Below are positions 12,501 through 23,900 of a DNA stretch of 64,000 bases, in pieces. The position numbers were made by a program, and so were the translations under genes. The notes beneath the pieces were generated by a model. That model made no database searches, had not been told where the DNA came from, and saw only the letters and a program-made list of their open reading frames with translations. The stretch is from Muscardinus avellanarius (lineage: Eukaryota > Chordata > Mammalia > Rodentia > Gliridae), in NCBI GenBank assembly GCA_963383645.1, contig OY726576.1, forward strand, positions 13,441,659 through 13,505,658, in the 5' to 3' direction. Position 1 is the first letter of the stretch, and every line of letters starts with the position of its first letter.

Positions 12501-14520
12501 TTCGCCTAAAAACACAGCAGTTCCTCGGAGATGGCCGGCTGTGGCACATGGTCTGTCTCCTCCCTTTATACTCAGTGCCGGCCCCGGGGCGTGCACTCGG
12601 CAGCTGCGAGCTGGGATCATAGCTGTTAACCTTCTCTAGCCTTTTCTGTTTTCTTCTGTAGCAGGAAGGAGGCAGCTTCAGCCTGCTTGGGTCTTTTGTT
12701 TGTAACATAGCCTAACTGGGAAGAAATGGCCTTGGTGATCCTGTAGTGAGTGAAATTGACTAGCAGAACTCATTGGTAATCAGACAGATGGTAAATTTGG
12801 TCTTTAAAATACAAAGCGAGCCGAGCGTGGTGGCGCACACTTGTAATCCCCGCGCTTGGGAGGTGGAGACAGGAAGATCGCGCAGTTTCAAAGCCAGCCT
12901 CGCTGGCTTAAGAGACCCTGTTTCCAAATAAAAAATATAAAAAAATAGGTCTGGGAGTGTAGCCCGGAGGTAGAAGGGTTCCATCCCCAGTACCACCAAA
13001 CAAACAAACAAAAAAATACTTAGCGAATAGGGCTGGGTGTGGAGGTGCATGACTGTAATACCAGTACTTATCTCAGCAACTTAGCTAGACCCTCTTTCAA
13101 AATAGAAAATAAAAATAGGGCTAGAGGTGTAATTCAGAGGTAGAATGCCCTTGGGTTCAATCCTCAGTATCAAAAAATTAATTATACTGAAGAGGAAGCC
13201 AGACATGGTGGCACACTCCTGTGATCCCAGTGTCTGAGAGGCTGAGACAGGACTTCAAGTTTAATACCAGCCTCAGCAAGTTAGCAAGACCCTGTCTCAA
13301 AATATAAAATAGGTCTGGGGTTGTAGCTCAGAGGTAGAATACCTTGGGTTCAATCCCCAATACCAAAAAATACCTATAAAAAGGGCTCAGTGGTTATACC
13401 CCCAGTACCACACTCACACCATGCACATAAACAGATATAAGCATATCTGTGTATATGTGTATGCAGACATGCACTCACATGCACTCACACACACAATAGG
13501 AGACCAGACATCTTGGAGCACACCTGTAATGCCAGCCACTGAGGCAGGAGGATGGCAAGTTCAAGGCCCACCTGAGCAACTTATTTGAGACTCTGTCTCA
13601 AAATAAAAATTTTTAATAGGCTGGGGATATCGTTCAGTGGGAGAGCACTTGCCTAGCATATGCAAGGTACTGGGTTCCATCCCCAGCCCTGCAGAGAGAG
13701 AGAGGGGGGGGGAGGGGGAGGGGGAGGGGGAGAGGGAGAGGGAGAGAGAGCACGCGCGCAAGCTGGGCATGGTAGAGCATGCCTATAATCCCAGTACTTG
13801 GGAGACTAAGACAGTAAAATCAATTTGTGTGTGTGTGTGTGTGGTACTGGGGGTGGAACCCAGAGGCTTTCTACCTCCAGACTATAATCCCAGACCTATT
13901 TTATATTTTATTTGGAAACAGGGTTTCATTACGTTGCCTAAAGCCTCACTAAGTAGCTGAGACTGGCTTTGAACCTGTGGGATCCTCCTGTCTCAGCCTC
14001 GCAAGCGCCGGGATTACAAGCGTGTGCTACCATGCCTGGCAGAATAAAAAATTTGAGACCAGCCTCAGCAATTTAGTGACCCTGTCTCAAAATAAAAAGG
14101 GCTGAGAACGTAGCTCAAAGCTAGAATGAATGCCCCTGGTTTCAATTCCCAGTACAAAAAAAAAAAAAAAAAAGTACAATACCCCAAATTTAGAGATTTT
14201 TTTCTCCCAAATTTTACTTGCCTATTCTTCAACTTTAGGATGGAAAAACCCGTTCATTTGGCATCTTCTTTTTTTTTTTTTAATTTGGGAACAGGGTCTC
14301 TTAAGCCAGCAAGGCTGGCTTCGAACCTGCGCGATCCTCCTGTCTCCGCCTCCCAAGCGCGGGGATGACAAGCGTGCCCACCACGCCCGGCACTTGGCAT
14401 CTACTTTAACTGATGTCTGGTCACCGCAGCATCAGGTTGAGGGCACGTCTGGACGAACGTTTAGCTCATCAGCATAATTCAAGATAGAGCTAAAGTTTGC
14501 TTAACAAACTTCCAAAATTA

Positions 14521-14568
<48 letters not shown>

Positions 14569-17500
14569 TGGGGGTTGAACCTAGGGGCATTCTACTTCCA
14601 AGCCCAGCCTTTTTTATTTTGAAACAAGATTTTGCTAAATTGCTGGGGCTGACCTTGAACCTGTGATCCTCTTGCTTTGCCTCACAAGTCCTGGGATTAC
14701 AGGTATGTGCCACCATATCAATTACTCATCAGTCTCGGCAGCGTGTTTCACTGAACCCTGAGGCAGTGATCTCCGTCTGTATTACCACTTAGTCCAGATG
14801 GGTGTGTGTTAATATCACCTATCTTTTCCCAAGATTTAATCTACTTCTAAAGAGATTTAAAAACTATTTTTCTGAATATTGCACCATTGCTTAAGTTAAA
14901 AGAATGTTGCTACATGTTGTGTCAAAGTGTAAAAAAATTATCTCAAATATTAAACATGAGGGAAATAATATATGTATGTATTATGTATGAAAAATATAAG
15001 TATAATGAAAATGTTTTTAAGTTACAAAACTAAATGGGAATGAGAACCTTTTTTTTTTTTTTGCCTTACAGGTTATATTAAAAGAGAAAGTAAAGGAGCT
15101 GAATTTACATGAGGTAAGTTGCTTATTAGTATCTTAATCTTGGAACAGTTTCTAATAGAAGTGGTATTATGGTATGCTTAAGTACCTTTATTTACAGAAC
15201 CTGGAAAATTTATGCATATTTCCATGAGCTTAATAGACTATTTGAGGGAGAAGTCGCATTAAAAACTTTTTTAAGGTCATGTTTTTAACAGGAATGGTGC
15301 TAATGTAAGATTTCATAGCAATAGGGGTGTCCTTGCTGTCCGTGCGATAGTAAAAGAAAATAGATAGAAATTAGTTTTTCTGCTGAAGATGAATTTACAC
15401 TAATTTCATCCTTGAAAATGTTCTCAGCATTTTCTCCCTACCAGTGTAAAAAAAAAAAGGCAGCAATTATTTCCTGGGGACAGGAATTGCTGGAGGTAAG
15501 ACAGCGGAAGGAGTGGGGGAACGGCGCCTCGCCGGAGCTAGGTGTCCTGGGAATTGTCTAGTGCTTATGCTGCAGAGCTGGTTCATAGGTGCTCCCTGTT
15601 ACTAACATAAGTACAAACTGGAGTGTGTTTCCTGTTCTAGACTTTAAAACATCATCTATAAGAACTTTTTAACATTATTTCCTGTGTTGCCTCTGACTAT
15701 AGATATTCAGAAATTTTATTTTTCTCTTTCTGCCTTTCTGAATTTTTGAATTGGTTTTCAAGGCAAGGACTTGGAAAGCTGTACATTTTAATACCTATTA
15801 ATAGCTATATAAAACAACAACTAGCCGGGCGTGGTGGCGCACACTTGTGATCCCAGCACTCAGGAGGCTGAGACCGAAGGATCGCGGTTCGCGGACAGCC
15901 TCAGCTACTTAGTGAGGCCTCTGTGACTCAGTGAGAGCCTGCTTCAAAAATAAAGAATAAAAAATAGGGCAGGGGTGTAGCTCAGGGGTCAAATGCCCCT
16001 GGGTTCCATCCCCAGCCCCGCAAAATACATACATACATACATACATACATACATACATACATACAACAACTGTATAAATATGATGTGAAGCAACATCATC
16101 AGTCTTAAAGAGGAAGATCACCTTGTAAATTATTTAAATAATAATCACTTATACTCTTGTTAAGCACTTTGAAGTCATGTTTGCTCCTTTTGTCCTTCTA
16201 CTTTTTCTTTGTGTGTGTGGCCGCACTGAGGGTGGAACCCAGGGCCTGTGCACGCAAGCTAAGGCACGCACCCCACCACTGGGCTGCACTCCCAGCCCCA
16301 TGTGTAATAGTCTACGGATTGTTTTTTATCAAAGAGTCAGTATGCTCCTGTTGAACAGTCCTTTTCTAACCTTGAATTAAACATAAGCGTAGGTCGGGCG
16401 TGGCGGCATCCCGGTACTCGGGAGGCCGACAAGAGGATCAGAGGTTTGAGAACAGCCTCAGCAGAGAGCAAGACTGTCAACCACCTAGTAAGACCCCGTT
16501 TCAAAACAAAAATTAAGAAGGGCTGGGAGCGTAGCTTGGAGATAGACCACCCTGGGTTCAATCCCCAACACCACAAAAGCAAAAACAAAAAAACCTTAAG
16601 CATCAATTACTCTTTGATTTTCAACTTTTTCCAAAGATTTTATCACATGGCTAAATTTAATATAAAGTAACAGAAAGTAGTCTGTTTCTGTTCCTTTTTT
16701 CTTTCTTCTTTTTTTTTTTTTTGTGGTGCTAGGGGTTAAACCCAGGGGCATTCTACCTCCAAGATACACCCCCAGTTCCATTTTTTATTCTTTTTTGAAA
16801 ACAGGGTCTCACTGAGTTGCAGAGGGCCTCGCTAAGTTAGCTGAGGGTGGCCTTGAACCTGCGATCCTCTTTTCTCAGCCTCCCAAGTACTGGGATTACA
16901 AGCATGCACCACCACACCCAACTAGGTTGTCTGTTTTCTAATTGAAGTTTCTTCATAACCATAAATGAAAGTTTTCTTTATTTTTCTATTTTTTGGCAGT
17001 AGTAGGGATTGAACCCAGGGGCATTCTACTTCTGAGCTTCAGCCCCAACCTTATTTTTTATTCTTTATTTTGAAACAAGATGTCACTAAGTTGCAGAGGA
17101 CCTCACTAAGTAGCAGAGGCTGGGCAGGAACCTGTAATCCTCCTGTCTCAGCTTCCCAAGTACTGGGACTATAAGCATGCACTACCATACCCAGCTATAA
17201 ATGGAAATTTGAAATTGATATACATTGGATCGGGCGTGGTGGCACACACCTGTAATCCTAGTACTCAAGAGGCTGAGGCAGGAGGATCACAGGTTTGAGG
17301 ACAGCCTCAGCAAGTAGATTCTCATCACCCTAGTGAGACCATTTCAGAAATAAAATTGGACTGGGGTGTAGCTTGGAGATAAAATGCCCCAAGTTAAATT
17401 GAAGTACCACAAAAAAAATTTTTTTATATACATTAACAAGTTGAAAGAGAGGGGTGATGGCATATGTGTGTAATCCCAGTACTTGGGAGGCTGAGACAGG

Positions 17501-20039
17501 AGGATCGCACGTTCAAAGCCAGCCTCAGCAATGTAGCAAGGCTCTCAGAAACCTAGTGAGACCCTGTTTCCAGATAAAGAAAGAAAATTGGGCTAGGGAC
17601 GTAGCTTGGAGGTAGAATGCCTCTAGGTTCAGTCCCCAGTACCCCAAAACCTACACAGCTGTATTTTCACATTTCTGTTTCTGTCCTGTTCTCTATTCTG
17701 TGTCCTTGACTTATGTACTATTCTTTCATCCGTATGACACTGGCTTGGTTACTGTAGCTTTATAATTAGTGTGATTCTTCCAACTTACTCTTTTCCAAAA
17801 ATGTTTCTGGTAAGTTGTTTTAGTCTGTTTTCTGTTGCTATAACACAATATATGAGGCAGAATAATTTATAAAGAAAAGAAGTTTAGCCAGGTACAGAGG
17901 TGCACATCTATAATACAAGTACTTGGGAGGCTGAGACAGGGGGATCACTGATTTGAGGCCAGCCTCAACAATTTACCAAGACCTTGTTTCTAAAAACTAA
18001 AAATAAAAAGGCCCTGGAATGTAACTCAGAGTTAGAATGCCCCTGAGTTTAATCCCTAGTACCATAAGAAAAAAAAAAAGTTAAACACAGAGTTACCATA
18101 TGATGCAGCAATTTCACTTCTTCCTATATACCCAAAAGAATTGAAAACTGAGACGCAGATACTTGTACACCAGTGTTTCCAACAGCATTAATTCACAGCA
18201 GTCAAGAGGTAAGAACAGCTCCACTGGCATCCGCAGATGAATGGACACGCCAAGTGTGGCGTGTCTGCATTGTGTGCTCACTTAGCGGAGTAAATACTAT
18301 GGCATGTGAGTTACGGTTTTAAAAGTGTGATGGAAAGTCATGCTCGAAAACCAGTCCATCATTGAAATACTGGAAACGCTCACTTGTAAAATATTATCTC
18401 AAAGGGAAGTTGTAATATGACTTTGGCCCTCAGGGAACTTCCAGGAAGTCTGACCTGAGGCCTTGTGTGTGTTTGATTACCTGTAATTTTCAAGCATTTG
18501 AAAAAGGCTACAAATCTAATTTTGGGTCCTAAAAAACAAGTGAATAAAAACTACAGTGTGTCCAGTTTGTAGTCCGGTAGGTCTGTGTTGCACCGCAGAG
18601 GCCGTTCTAACCGCGGCCAAGGGCTGGGCCGAAGTGAACTCTAGGAGGCCGTGGGGCCTCTAGACACAGTCTCGGGAAGGAAGCATCACCCCGCCTTACA
18701 TTTGGGAAAGTGAGGCCCAGAAAGATACCCAGAGGCCGAAAGTGCTAGTCTGTAATCTTCGCCTCTAGAAAACAAAGAGGCTGGAAACAATGCTTTAGTC
18801 GCAGATTTTAAACATGAACAGGCAACTGGCGTTGAGAGACTTTCTTCCTGTTTCCTCCCAGCCTGATTGGATGGCGGTCCTCCTTTTACTGACGGAGGAA
18901 CAGACTGTGAAGGGACAGATCCCAGGGGCATCTTCCTTCTGAGCTACATCCCCAGCCCTGTTGTGATTCTTTTCTTTCCTTTTTTTTTTTTCAGTACTGA
19001 GGCTGGATCCCAGGGGGCATTCTACCTCCGAGCTACACCCCCTGCCCTATTTTTCATTCTTTATTTTGAAACTGGGTCTCACTGAGTTGAAAGGGCCTCA
19101 CTAAGTAGCTGAGGCTGTCCGCGAACCACGATCCTCCGGTCTCAGCCTCCCAAATGCTGGGACTGCAAATGTGCACCACCACGCCCGGCTCTGTTTTTTT
19201 TTTAATTTTTTATTGGTGCATTATATTCATACATCATATTGGAAACAAGGTCTCACTAAGTTACAGAAGGCTTAAGTAGCTGAGGCTGGCCAGAACCTGC
19301 GTTCCTCCTGTCTCCGCCTCCAAGTCCTAGGATTACAAGTGTGTGCCACCACGCCCGGCTGTGGGACACTCGAGTCCCTTCAAGCGGCTGGGCCTCGGGA
19401 GCCCATGTTCTGTTGTGGCCTGGCCGGGTGCCTAGCACAGTAGGCCTCATTTGTGACTTTGTCTTTCAGCTCTGTGCAGTATGTCTAGAAGACTTCAGGC
19501 CGCGAGACGAGTTGGGGATCTGTCCCTGTAAGCATGCCTTCCACAGAAAGTGAGTATTGGTGTGGAATTATCTAATGCAACCTGACTTTGAAGCACAGCA
19601 GCCAACTTGGTGTGGACTCTGGAGCAATACCAGATAAGCTTGGTGGCCTCACAGTTGGCCCACAACAGAGCTGACGGCACCTGCGGTGTAGGGCTTGTGC
19701 GTACGTGACGTTGGAAGGGGTGAGGGAGGTGAACGTGACGCCACGCAGGCCCCGGGCAGAGGGCCAGCCGGGCCTGCGCCTCTTTAGAGCCCAGGCTCCA
19801 AACAGCTATTTAGCCGGAACTTTCCAATGACAGTTTCCATCTCCTAGAAATGTATTTTAATCAAAACCATAGCTATTTAAAATCAAAATAAATAGTCTAG
19901 ATGTAAGTGGTAGCCGGAGCCACTTCCTCCCCTTCCTGCAGGCATATTAATATCCCCCTTCTCTCACAGTTTTATGTGCTTTTGTACTTGAATTAGAAAT
20001 TTTTATTTTTCCTATTTCCCTCCTCAGTATACTTTGTTG

Positions 20040-20080
<41 letters not shown>

Positions 20081-20969
20081 CGCGCGCACGTGTGCGCACG
20101 TGTGCCAGGGATGGAACCCAGGGGTGTTCTGCCTCCTAGCTGCACTCCCAGCCCTTTATTTTTATTTTGAAACACGGTCTCACCAGATTGAGAAGAATCT
20201 CACTGCTTGCTGAGGCTGTCCTCAAACTTGCTATCCTCCTGTGTAAGCCTCTGGAATACTGGGAGGCCGACACAGGAAGATCTCGGGTTCAGCAGCTTAC
20301 CAGCCTCAGCAACTTAGCAAGACCCTATTTCAAAATAAAGTGGAGCTGGAAGTGGAGGGAATGCCCCTGAGCTCAGTCCCCAGTGCCACACACAGAAGCT
20401 AGCTGGTGTGCTGGCACATGCCTATAATCCCAGAATTTGGGGCTGAGACAGGAGGATCGCAGATTTGAAGTCAGCCTCAGCAACTTAGCAAGACCTTGTT
20501 TCCAAATAAAAAATAAAATATAAAATAGAGCTGAGAGTATAGCCTGTATAGCCTAGAGGTAGAAGACCCCTGGTTTCCCCCATATTAACACACACACGCA
20601 CGCACGCACGCACACACATTGTGGGCACCTGAGGGTATAACCTGCCGGCTGACTTCTGAGTATCACCTTGTAGAAGACAGGAGACTCTGGTTTCCCAGAG
20701 GCGGCCGCCTCTCCACCCGCAGGGCTCCTGCGCACACAGCAGACTCCTCGCATCGGCTCTGGGCAGCAGCAAGGTGGGTTGGTTTGCTGTGACTGCAGGA
20801 CTGACGTCCCTGCGGCATCTCATTCTGCAGGTGCCTTATTAAATGGCTGGAGGTTCGGAAAGTGTGTCCCCTGTGCAACATGCCAGTTCTGCAGCTGGCC
20901 CAGCTGCACAGTAAGCAGGACCATGGGCCCCCCCAAGGACCCCTCCCTGGGGCCGAGAACATTGTATAG
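8323..20969 (+). CDS. RNF24: RNF24, RING-H2 membrane E3 ubiquitin ligase (5 coding exons)
   Basis: Spliced CDS join(8323..8465, 12296..12338, 15072..15113, 19470..19549, 20831..20969), 447 nt, 148 aa, all junctions in frame with GT/AG sites. A single hydrophobic segment at about residues 24-47 anchors the protein in a membrane. A basic juxtamembrane stretch (48-76) follows, then a C3H2C3 RING: C78, C81, C96, H98, H101, C104, C115, C118. The family is known to recruit E2 enzymes through this RING; RNF24 is reported at Golgi-type membranes and with TRPC channels, which the sequence itself does not show. The ATG at 8323 is chosen because it lies 7 nt into its exon and gives the family's usual 148-residue length. 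The sequence matches vertebrate RNF24 almost throughout. RNF122 is the nearest alternative, but the N-terminus (start [10 protein letters not shown]) fits RNF24. Confidence 0.97.
8786..11505. repeat. SINEs of RNF24 intron 1
   Basis: + copies: 8786-8971, 9028-9405 (outer, interrupted by inner 9163-9333), 9868-10085, 10097-10310, 10488-10690 and 11299-11505. - copies: 9447-9748 (dID fragment, GT microsatellite 9511-9556, then a full copy), 10774-10983 and 11049-11267. The rest of the intron (11970-12295) is single-copy. Confidence 0.75.
11600..11970 (+). repeat. Old L1 3'-region fragment
   Basis: Words typical of the L1 ORF2 end and 3'UTR are readable, such as gtatgtagcagctttattc, acaatggaatactatacc and aatgatccatttacataaa. 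Several small indels; no open frame. Lies in RNF24 intron 1. Confidence 0.65.
12296..12338 (+). CDS. RNF24: RNF24 coding exon 2
   Basis: 43-bp exon between acceptor tttag (ending 12295) and donor gtaaga (12339). It encodes residues 48-62 of the juxtamembrane region ([14 protein letters not shown]) and restores phase 0. Confidence 0.96.
13693..13750 (+). repeat. G-rich GAGGGG microsatellite
   Basis: Runs of G9, G5, G5 and G5 separated by single A's, then GAGGGA units, directly after a SINE with an ID-type tail. A similar tract lies at 51697-51740. Confidence 0.8.
14267..14393 (-). mobile_element. Solo B1 head insertion with TSD
   Basis: Only the B1 half is present, from gccgggcgtggt (right end) to aaataaa plus an A tail (left end). 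ttggcatct flanks it on both sides (14258-14266 and 14394-14402). No dID sequence is present, so this is an independent insertion of a B1-only RNA and not an older SINE that later broke. Confidence 0.65.
15072..15113 (+). CDS. RNF24: RNF24 coding exon 3
   Basis: 42-bp phase-0 microexon between a long T tract with acceptor cttacag and donor gtaagt. It encodes residues 63-76 ([14 protein letters not shown]), a charged linker immediately before the RING. Skipping it would keep the frame. Confidence 0.96.
18080..18310 (+). repeat. Old L1 ORF2 3'-end fragment
   Basis: gagttaccatatgatgcagc, atatacccaaaagaattgaa and acttgtacaccagtgtttcc match the familiar end of mammalian L1 ORF2. It abuts the poly(A) tail of a SINE at 17886-18079 and is decayed. 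Confidence 0.7.
18685..18745. repeat. Probable MIR fragment
   Basis: ccttacatttgggaaagtga followed by ggcccagaaagatacccag resembles the antisense MIR core (…attttacagatgaggaaac…). Short and diverged. A comparable weak fragment lies at 4620-4690 and a sense one (ctcatctataaaatgggaag) at 5995-6031. Confidence 0.4.
19199..19240 (-). mobile_element. Very short 5'-truncated L1 3' end
   Basis: tttttattggtgcattatattcatacatca is the reverse complement of the same L1 3' terminus seen at about 63440-63465, with a T tract on its left representing the poly(A) tail. Only about 30 bp of L1 survives, wedged between two antisense SINE segments. Confidence 0.6.
19470..19549 (+). CDS. RNF24: RNF24 coding exon 4 (first half of RING)
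   Basis: 80 bp between acceptor tttcag and donor gtgagt. It encodes residues 77-103 in part, with zinc ligands C78, C81, C96, H98 and H101. The last codon (AAG) is split over the junction. Confidence 0.96.
20041..20618. repeat. TG/CG tract, fold-back SINE and second SINE in RNF24 intron 4
   Basis: (TG)16 then (CG)8 at 20041-20087. A - SINE segment (20104-20258) is fused head to head with a + segment (20259-20390), meeting at tactgggaggcc. A + copy at 20399-20618 ends in a CA/CG-rich tail. 19550-20040 is single-copy. Confidence 0.75.
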
Positions 20970-23900
20970 CTCACTGCAAGGATCAGACTGTTGCTGGCGA
21001 CGACCTCTGCGTGGAGCCAGGAGGAACACAAGCCGTCTCTACCTGGGACACGAGCTGCCGCTTCCTTGGCCTCACGAAGAACTCTTGGGCCAGCCAGGCT
21101 GGGACCCAGGCATCTGGGTCTTGAGCAGAGCACTGACACTAGCCCCTGGCCAAGAGAAGAGGACTGGATGAGCCTGCAGGTTTGATTCCAGAAACTTCCT
21201 GAGGGTCTCTTGCTAACTCCATTACACTCTCCAGACACTTAGTCCATGTCGGTGAATATCAAGCAGAAGGGAAGATGAACACAGGTGTGAGGGAGGTCTG
21301 GAGACCACACCCGATCCCGGTGCAGACCACACCTACCTTTGTAGCCACAAACCCTCCTCGCGGCCCTGAACCAACTAAAACCTGCAGCTATGTCAGCGAA
21401 GCCCGGGCTGCGGCCAGCGCCGGTGAGGAGTGCCCACAGGCGCCACCCGTGTCCTTGGACGAGGTGCGGCAGAGGAGCAGTGCCGCCCACATCTGCCCTC
21501 ACGCTCACGGCCCTCGCTGTCAGATCAGCCAAGCTGGGCACGCTGGCTGCACTTGGGAGGGCCTGGGTAGAAGCCATTGCCACCTGTCATCTTCCTCCTG
21601 CTGGCCAGTTGGCCTGCTCAGAAGCCCGCAGGACCTGGCCCTGGCCACACTCCCTGGGTGGCCTGGGCCCGGGGTGCTGCCCACATTCCTACAGCTGCCG
21701 TGTGGATCAGGAGGAGCCGCCGTCGGCCCCTCAAAGGGCCAGGAAGAGTGGCTGAGATAGGCCCGTCCTCCTGGCCTCCCTGGACAAAGAGGGCACTGAC
21801 CCTTTGCCTCTCCCATTCTTCCCTCCCTTTTCCCTCTCTTGTGCTATCTCTGTTTCTACATAAGAAAAAATACCTTCCATTGACTTTTTTTTTTTTTTTT
21901 TTTTTTTTTTGCCGCACTGGAGATTGAACCCAAGGAACCCAAGGGCATTCTGCCTTCAAGTTACACCCCACAGCCCTATTTCTTATTTCTTAATTTGAAA
22001 CAGGGTCTCACTAAGTAGCTAGGCTGGCCATGAACCTGTGATCCTTGTCTCAGCCTCCCAAGTACTGGGATTATAAGTGTGCGCCACCACGCCTGGCTTT
22101 CCTTTGGCTTATTCCAGTAAATTCCCTGCATAATCCGAGGCCTGAGCTGGTGAGCCACTCGGGATCGTAATAGCTTCAGGAAGCTCCCGCAGGGCTGTGT
22201 ACCCTGGATGTGTGCCTCAGCACTGGATTTGTGGTCGCTGCTGGTGTAGAGAAACGCATGCTGCTCTCTGGCTTTCTGTCCAGCTTTCTAGAAATGACTC
22301 CGTCCACTCGGCTCTGTGCACTGTGTAAATTAGCCACGCAGTAAGCAGCAGTGCGCCGGCACGCGCTCTCCCGCGCTGCTCCCCTGCCACAGGAGCTGCC
22401 CCGGCCGTCGGCTCCTGCCCCCCCCCACAGGTGTGTGGGAAGTTTCTCCCTGGAAATGTGCTCTGTGGGACCTGGAGGGGGGGGGGGGCGCTGCTCTGCC
22501 ATGGCATGGTTCCAGGGATTTTTTCTGGAATTCACCCTCTACCATCTTAGGACAAGAGGGAACCTATCCTTAGCTCAGGTGGCTGAAATTCCCATTTGCC
22601 TAGAAAATGTGCTGGGCAGAATACAGTTTGGAAAATTACAAATCCAGTTGGTCAGAACTGGCTGTTCTGTGCGTAGGGCCTGTTCTGGCATGCCATCTGG
22701 ACTGCTTCCTGAGCAGGGCAGAAGTGCAAACCGTTCTCGTGTGAGCGCTTTAGCCTGCGCGGCCCCGTGAGAACGCCACACTCCTGCTTTCGCCCTGTGT
22801 TCTGATCGTAGCATGCCCGAGCCAAGTGCTGCAGCACCAGTTTACAGTGACCGTCAGAGGGAGCTTGCTCTGGCCGGGCCTCATTCATGGCCAGCACCCA
22901 CCACTTTATGGGGCAGGGCCTTGGGACAAATGGTACCTTTTGTTATGGGGCTCCCCCCTCTAATCTGCACAGTTAATACTGCCACTCACAGCTTGTGTAG
23001 GACTCTGGCCTTCTCAGTCCCTGTGCATCAGTACTAAGGAGATGGCTTGCCAATTTTGTGCAGAGGCAAAATTCACCTCAGCACGTCGGAGCGCCGGGTG
23101 AGCTGAGGTTCTTGGTGTGGGCTGTACCACAGGCGGAGCTGGGTAGGAGAGGCACGAGCGCGCAGCACATGGGCCTACCTTGGGTCGGCTGTGCCTGGAC
23201 GAGGTGCCACCAGCCTGACCTCAGCATTCGTGGTCCTCCGCAGGCATTCCTTCCGCTAGGACTGGGCTGCCACCGAGCTGGCAGAGGGCTCCTCCTCAGC
23301 TGCCTTCCCTGAGCTTGGTGGTCTGCTGCAGCAGGCCCAGTCTCACAGTAATCCTGGCCAAAAGTCTTCGCTCCCCACTCCCGGGTCCCCCAGCACTGCT
23401 GGACATGAAAATGGTAGGCCCTTTTATCAGAAGAAATAGCCATCTGGATCCCCCCCTTTTTAAAAAGAATGAGTAAGAGACCCTTTATAGTCTCTCAGCT
23501 CAGACCCAGGCCTACACGAGGCTGCCTCTGCGTCCATCTCCAGGAGCTGCTGGCGACCGCTTGTTACTGTAGGATCCGGTGTGCTTGGGGCCACTGACTG
23601 GTGCTGTCGTGTCTCTGCAGTTCAGACTCTATGTGTCGCTCTTGTGCTGTAGGTTAGTGGCGCACAACCCAGTCCCAGATGGGTTCCATGGTGACTGAAT
23701 CACCTAGTTATCCCTAGGAGAACAACTGAATTCAGTTGGCTTTAGAAATGGAATGAACCCAGGCCAGCTTGATTCCTGGTTAGATCAGCCTAAGGCACCA
23801 GAAGATGGCGTCTGCTGCTTTCTAGACTTAGGCCTGTCCCTGGCAGATAGGGTGGAGCCTGAACTTGCCTAGTTAGGGATCAGGACAAGTCAGAATTGGC

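Larger units (their letters stand above)
12820..14717. repeat. SINEs of RNF24 intron 2
   Basis: + copies at 12820-13018, 13030-13180 (internal deletion), 13197-13371 and 13502-13692. The last carries a complete ID half with the anticodon-arm region (gagcacttgcctagcatatg), an ancestral form. + outer copy 13760-13820 / 14050-14175 is interrupted by - copy 13840-14041. A - copy at 14566-14717 follows a GT tract. 12400-12819 and 14718-15071 are single-copy. Confidence 0.75.
15822..19361. repeat. SINEs of RNF24 intron 3
   Basis: + copies: 15822-16064 (CATA tail from 16026), 16393-16597, 17229-17418, 17452-17645 and 17886-18079. - copies: 16696-16923, 16988-17196, dID fragment 18925-18965, full 18978-19190 and B1 head 19241-19361. 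An ID monomer (-) is at 16210-16300. 15114-15821, 17646-17885 and 18310-18925 are mostly single-copy apart from listed fragments. Confidence 0.75.

Noticed and set aside
13619..13690. tRNA-like sequence with A and B boxes
   Set aside because: It is the ID half of a SINE followed by a simple repeat. No complete cloverleaf with acceptor-stem pairing, so not a tRNA gene. The same applies to the ID monomers elsewhere.
17820..17880. Possible LTR retrotransposon end (ttttctgttgctataacac ... aatttataaagaaaagaag)
   Set aside because: Only about 60 bp remain and several repeat families share the phrase; not enough to claim an LTR or endogenous retrovirus.
21239..21816. Overlapping open frames of 100-160 codons on both strands
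   Set aside because: They lie in the GC-rich RNF24 3'UTR and occur in several frames at once; no recognisable domain.
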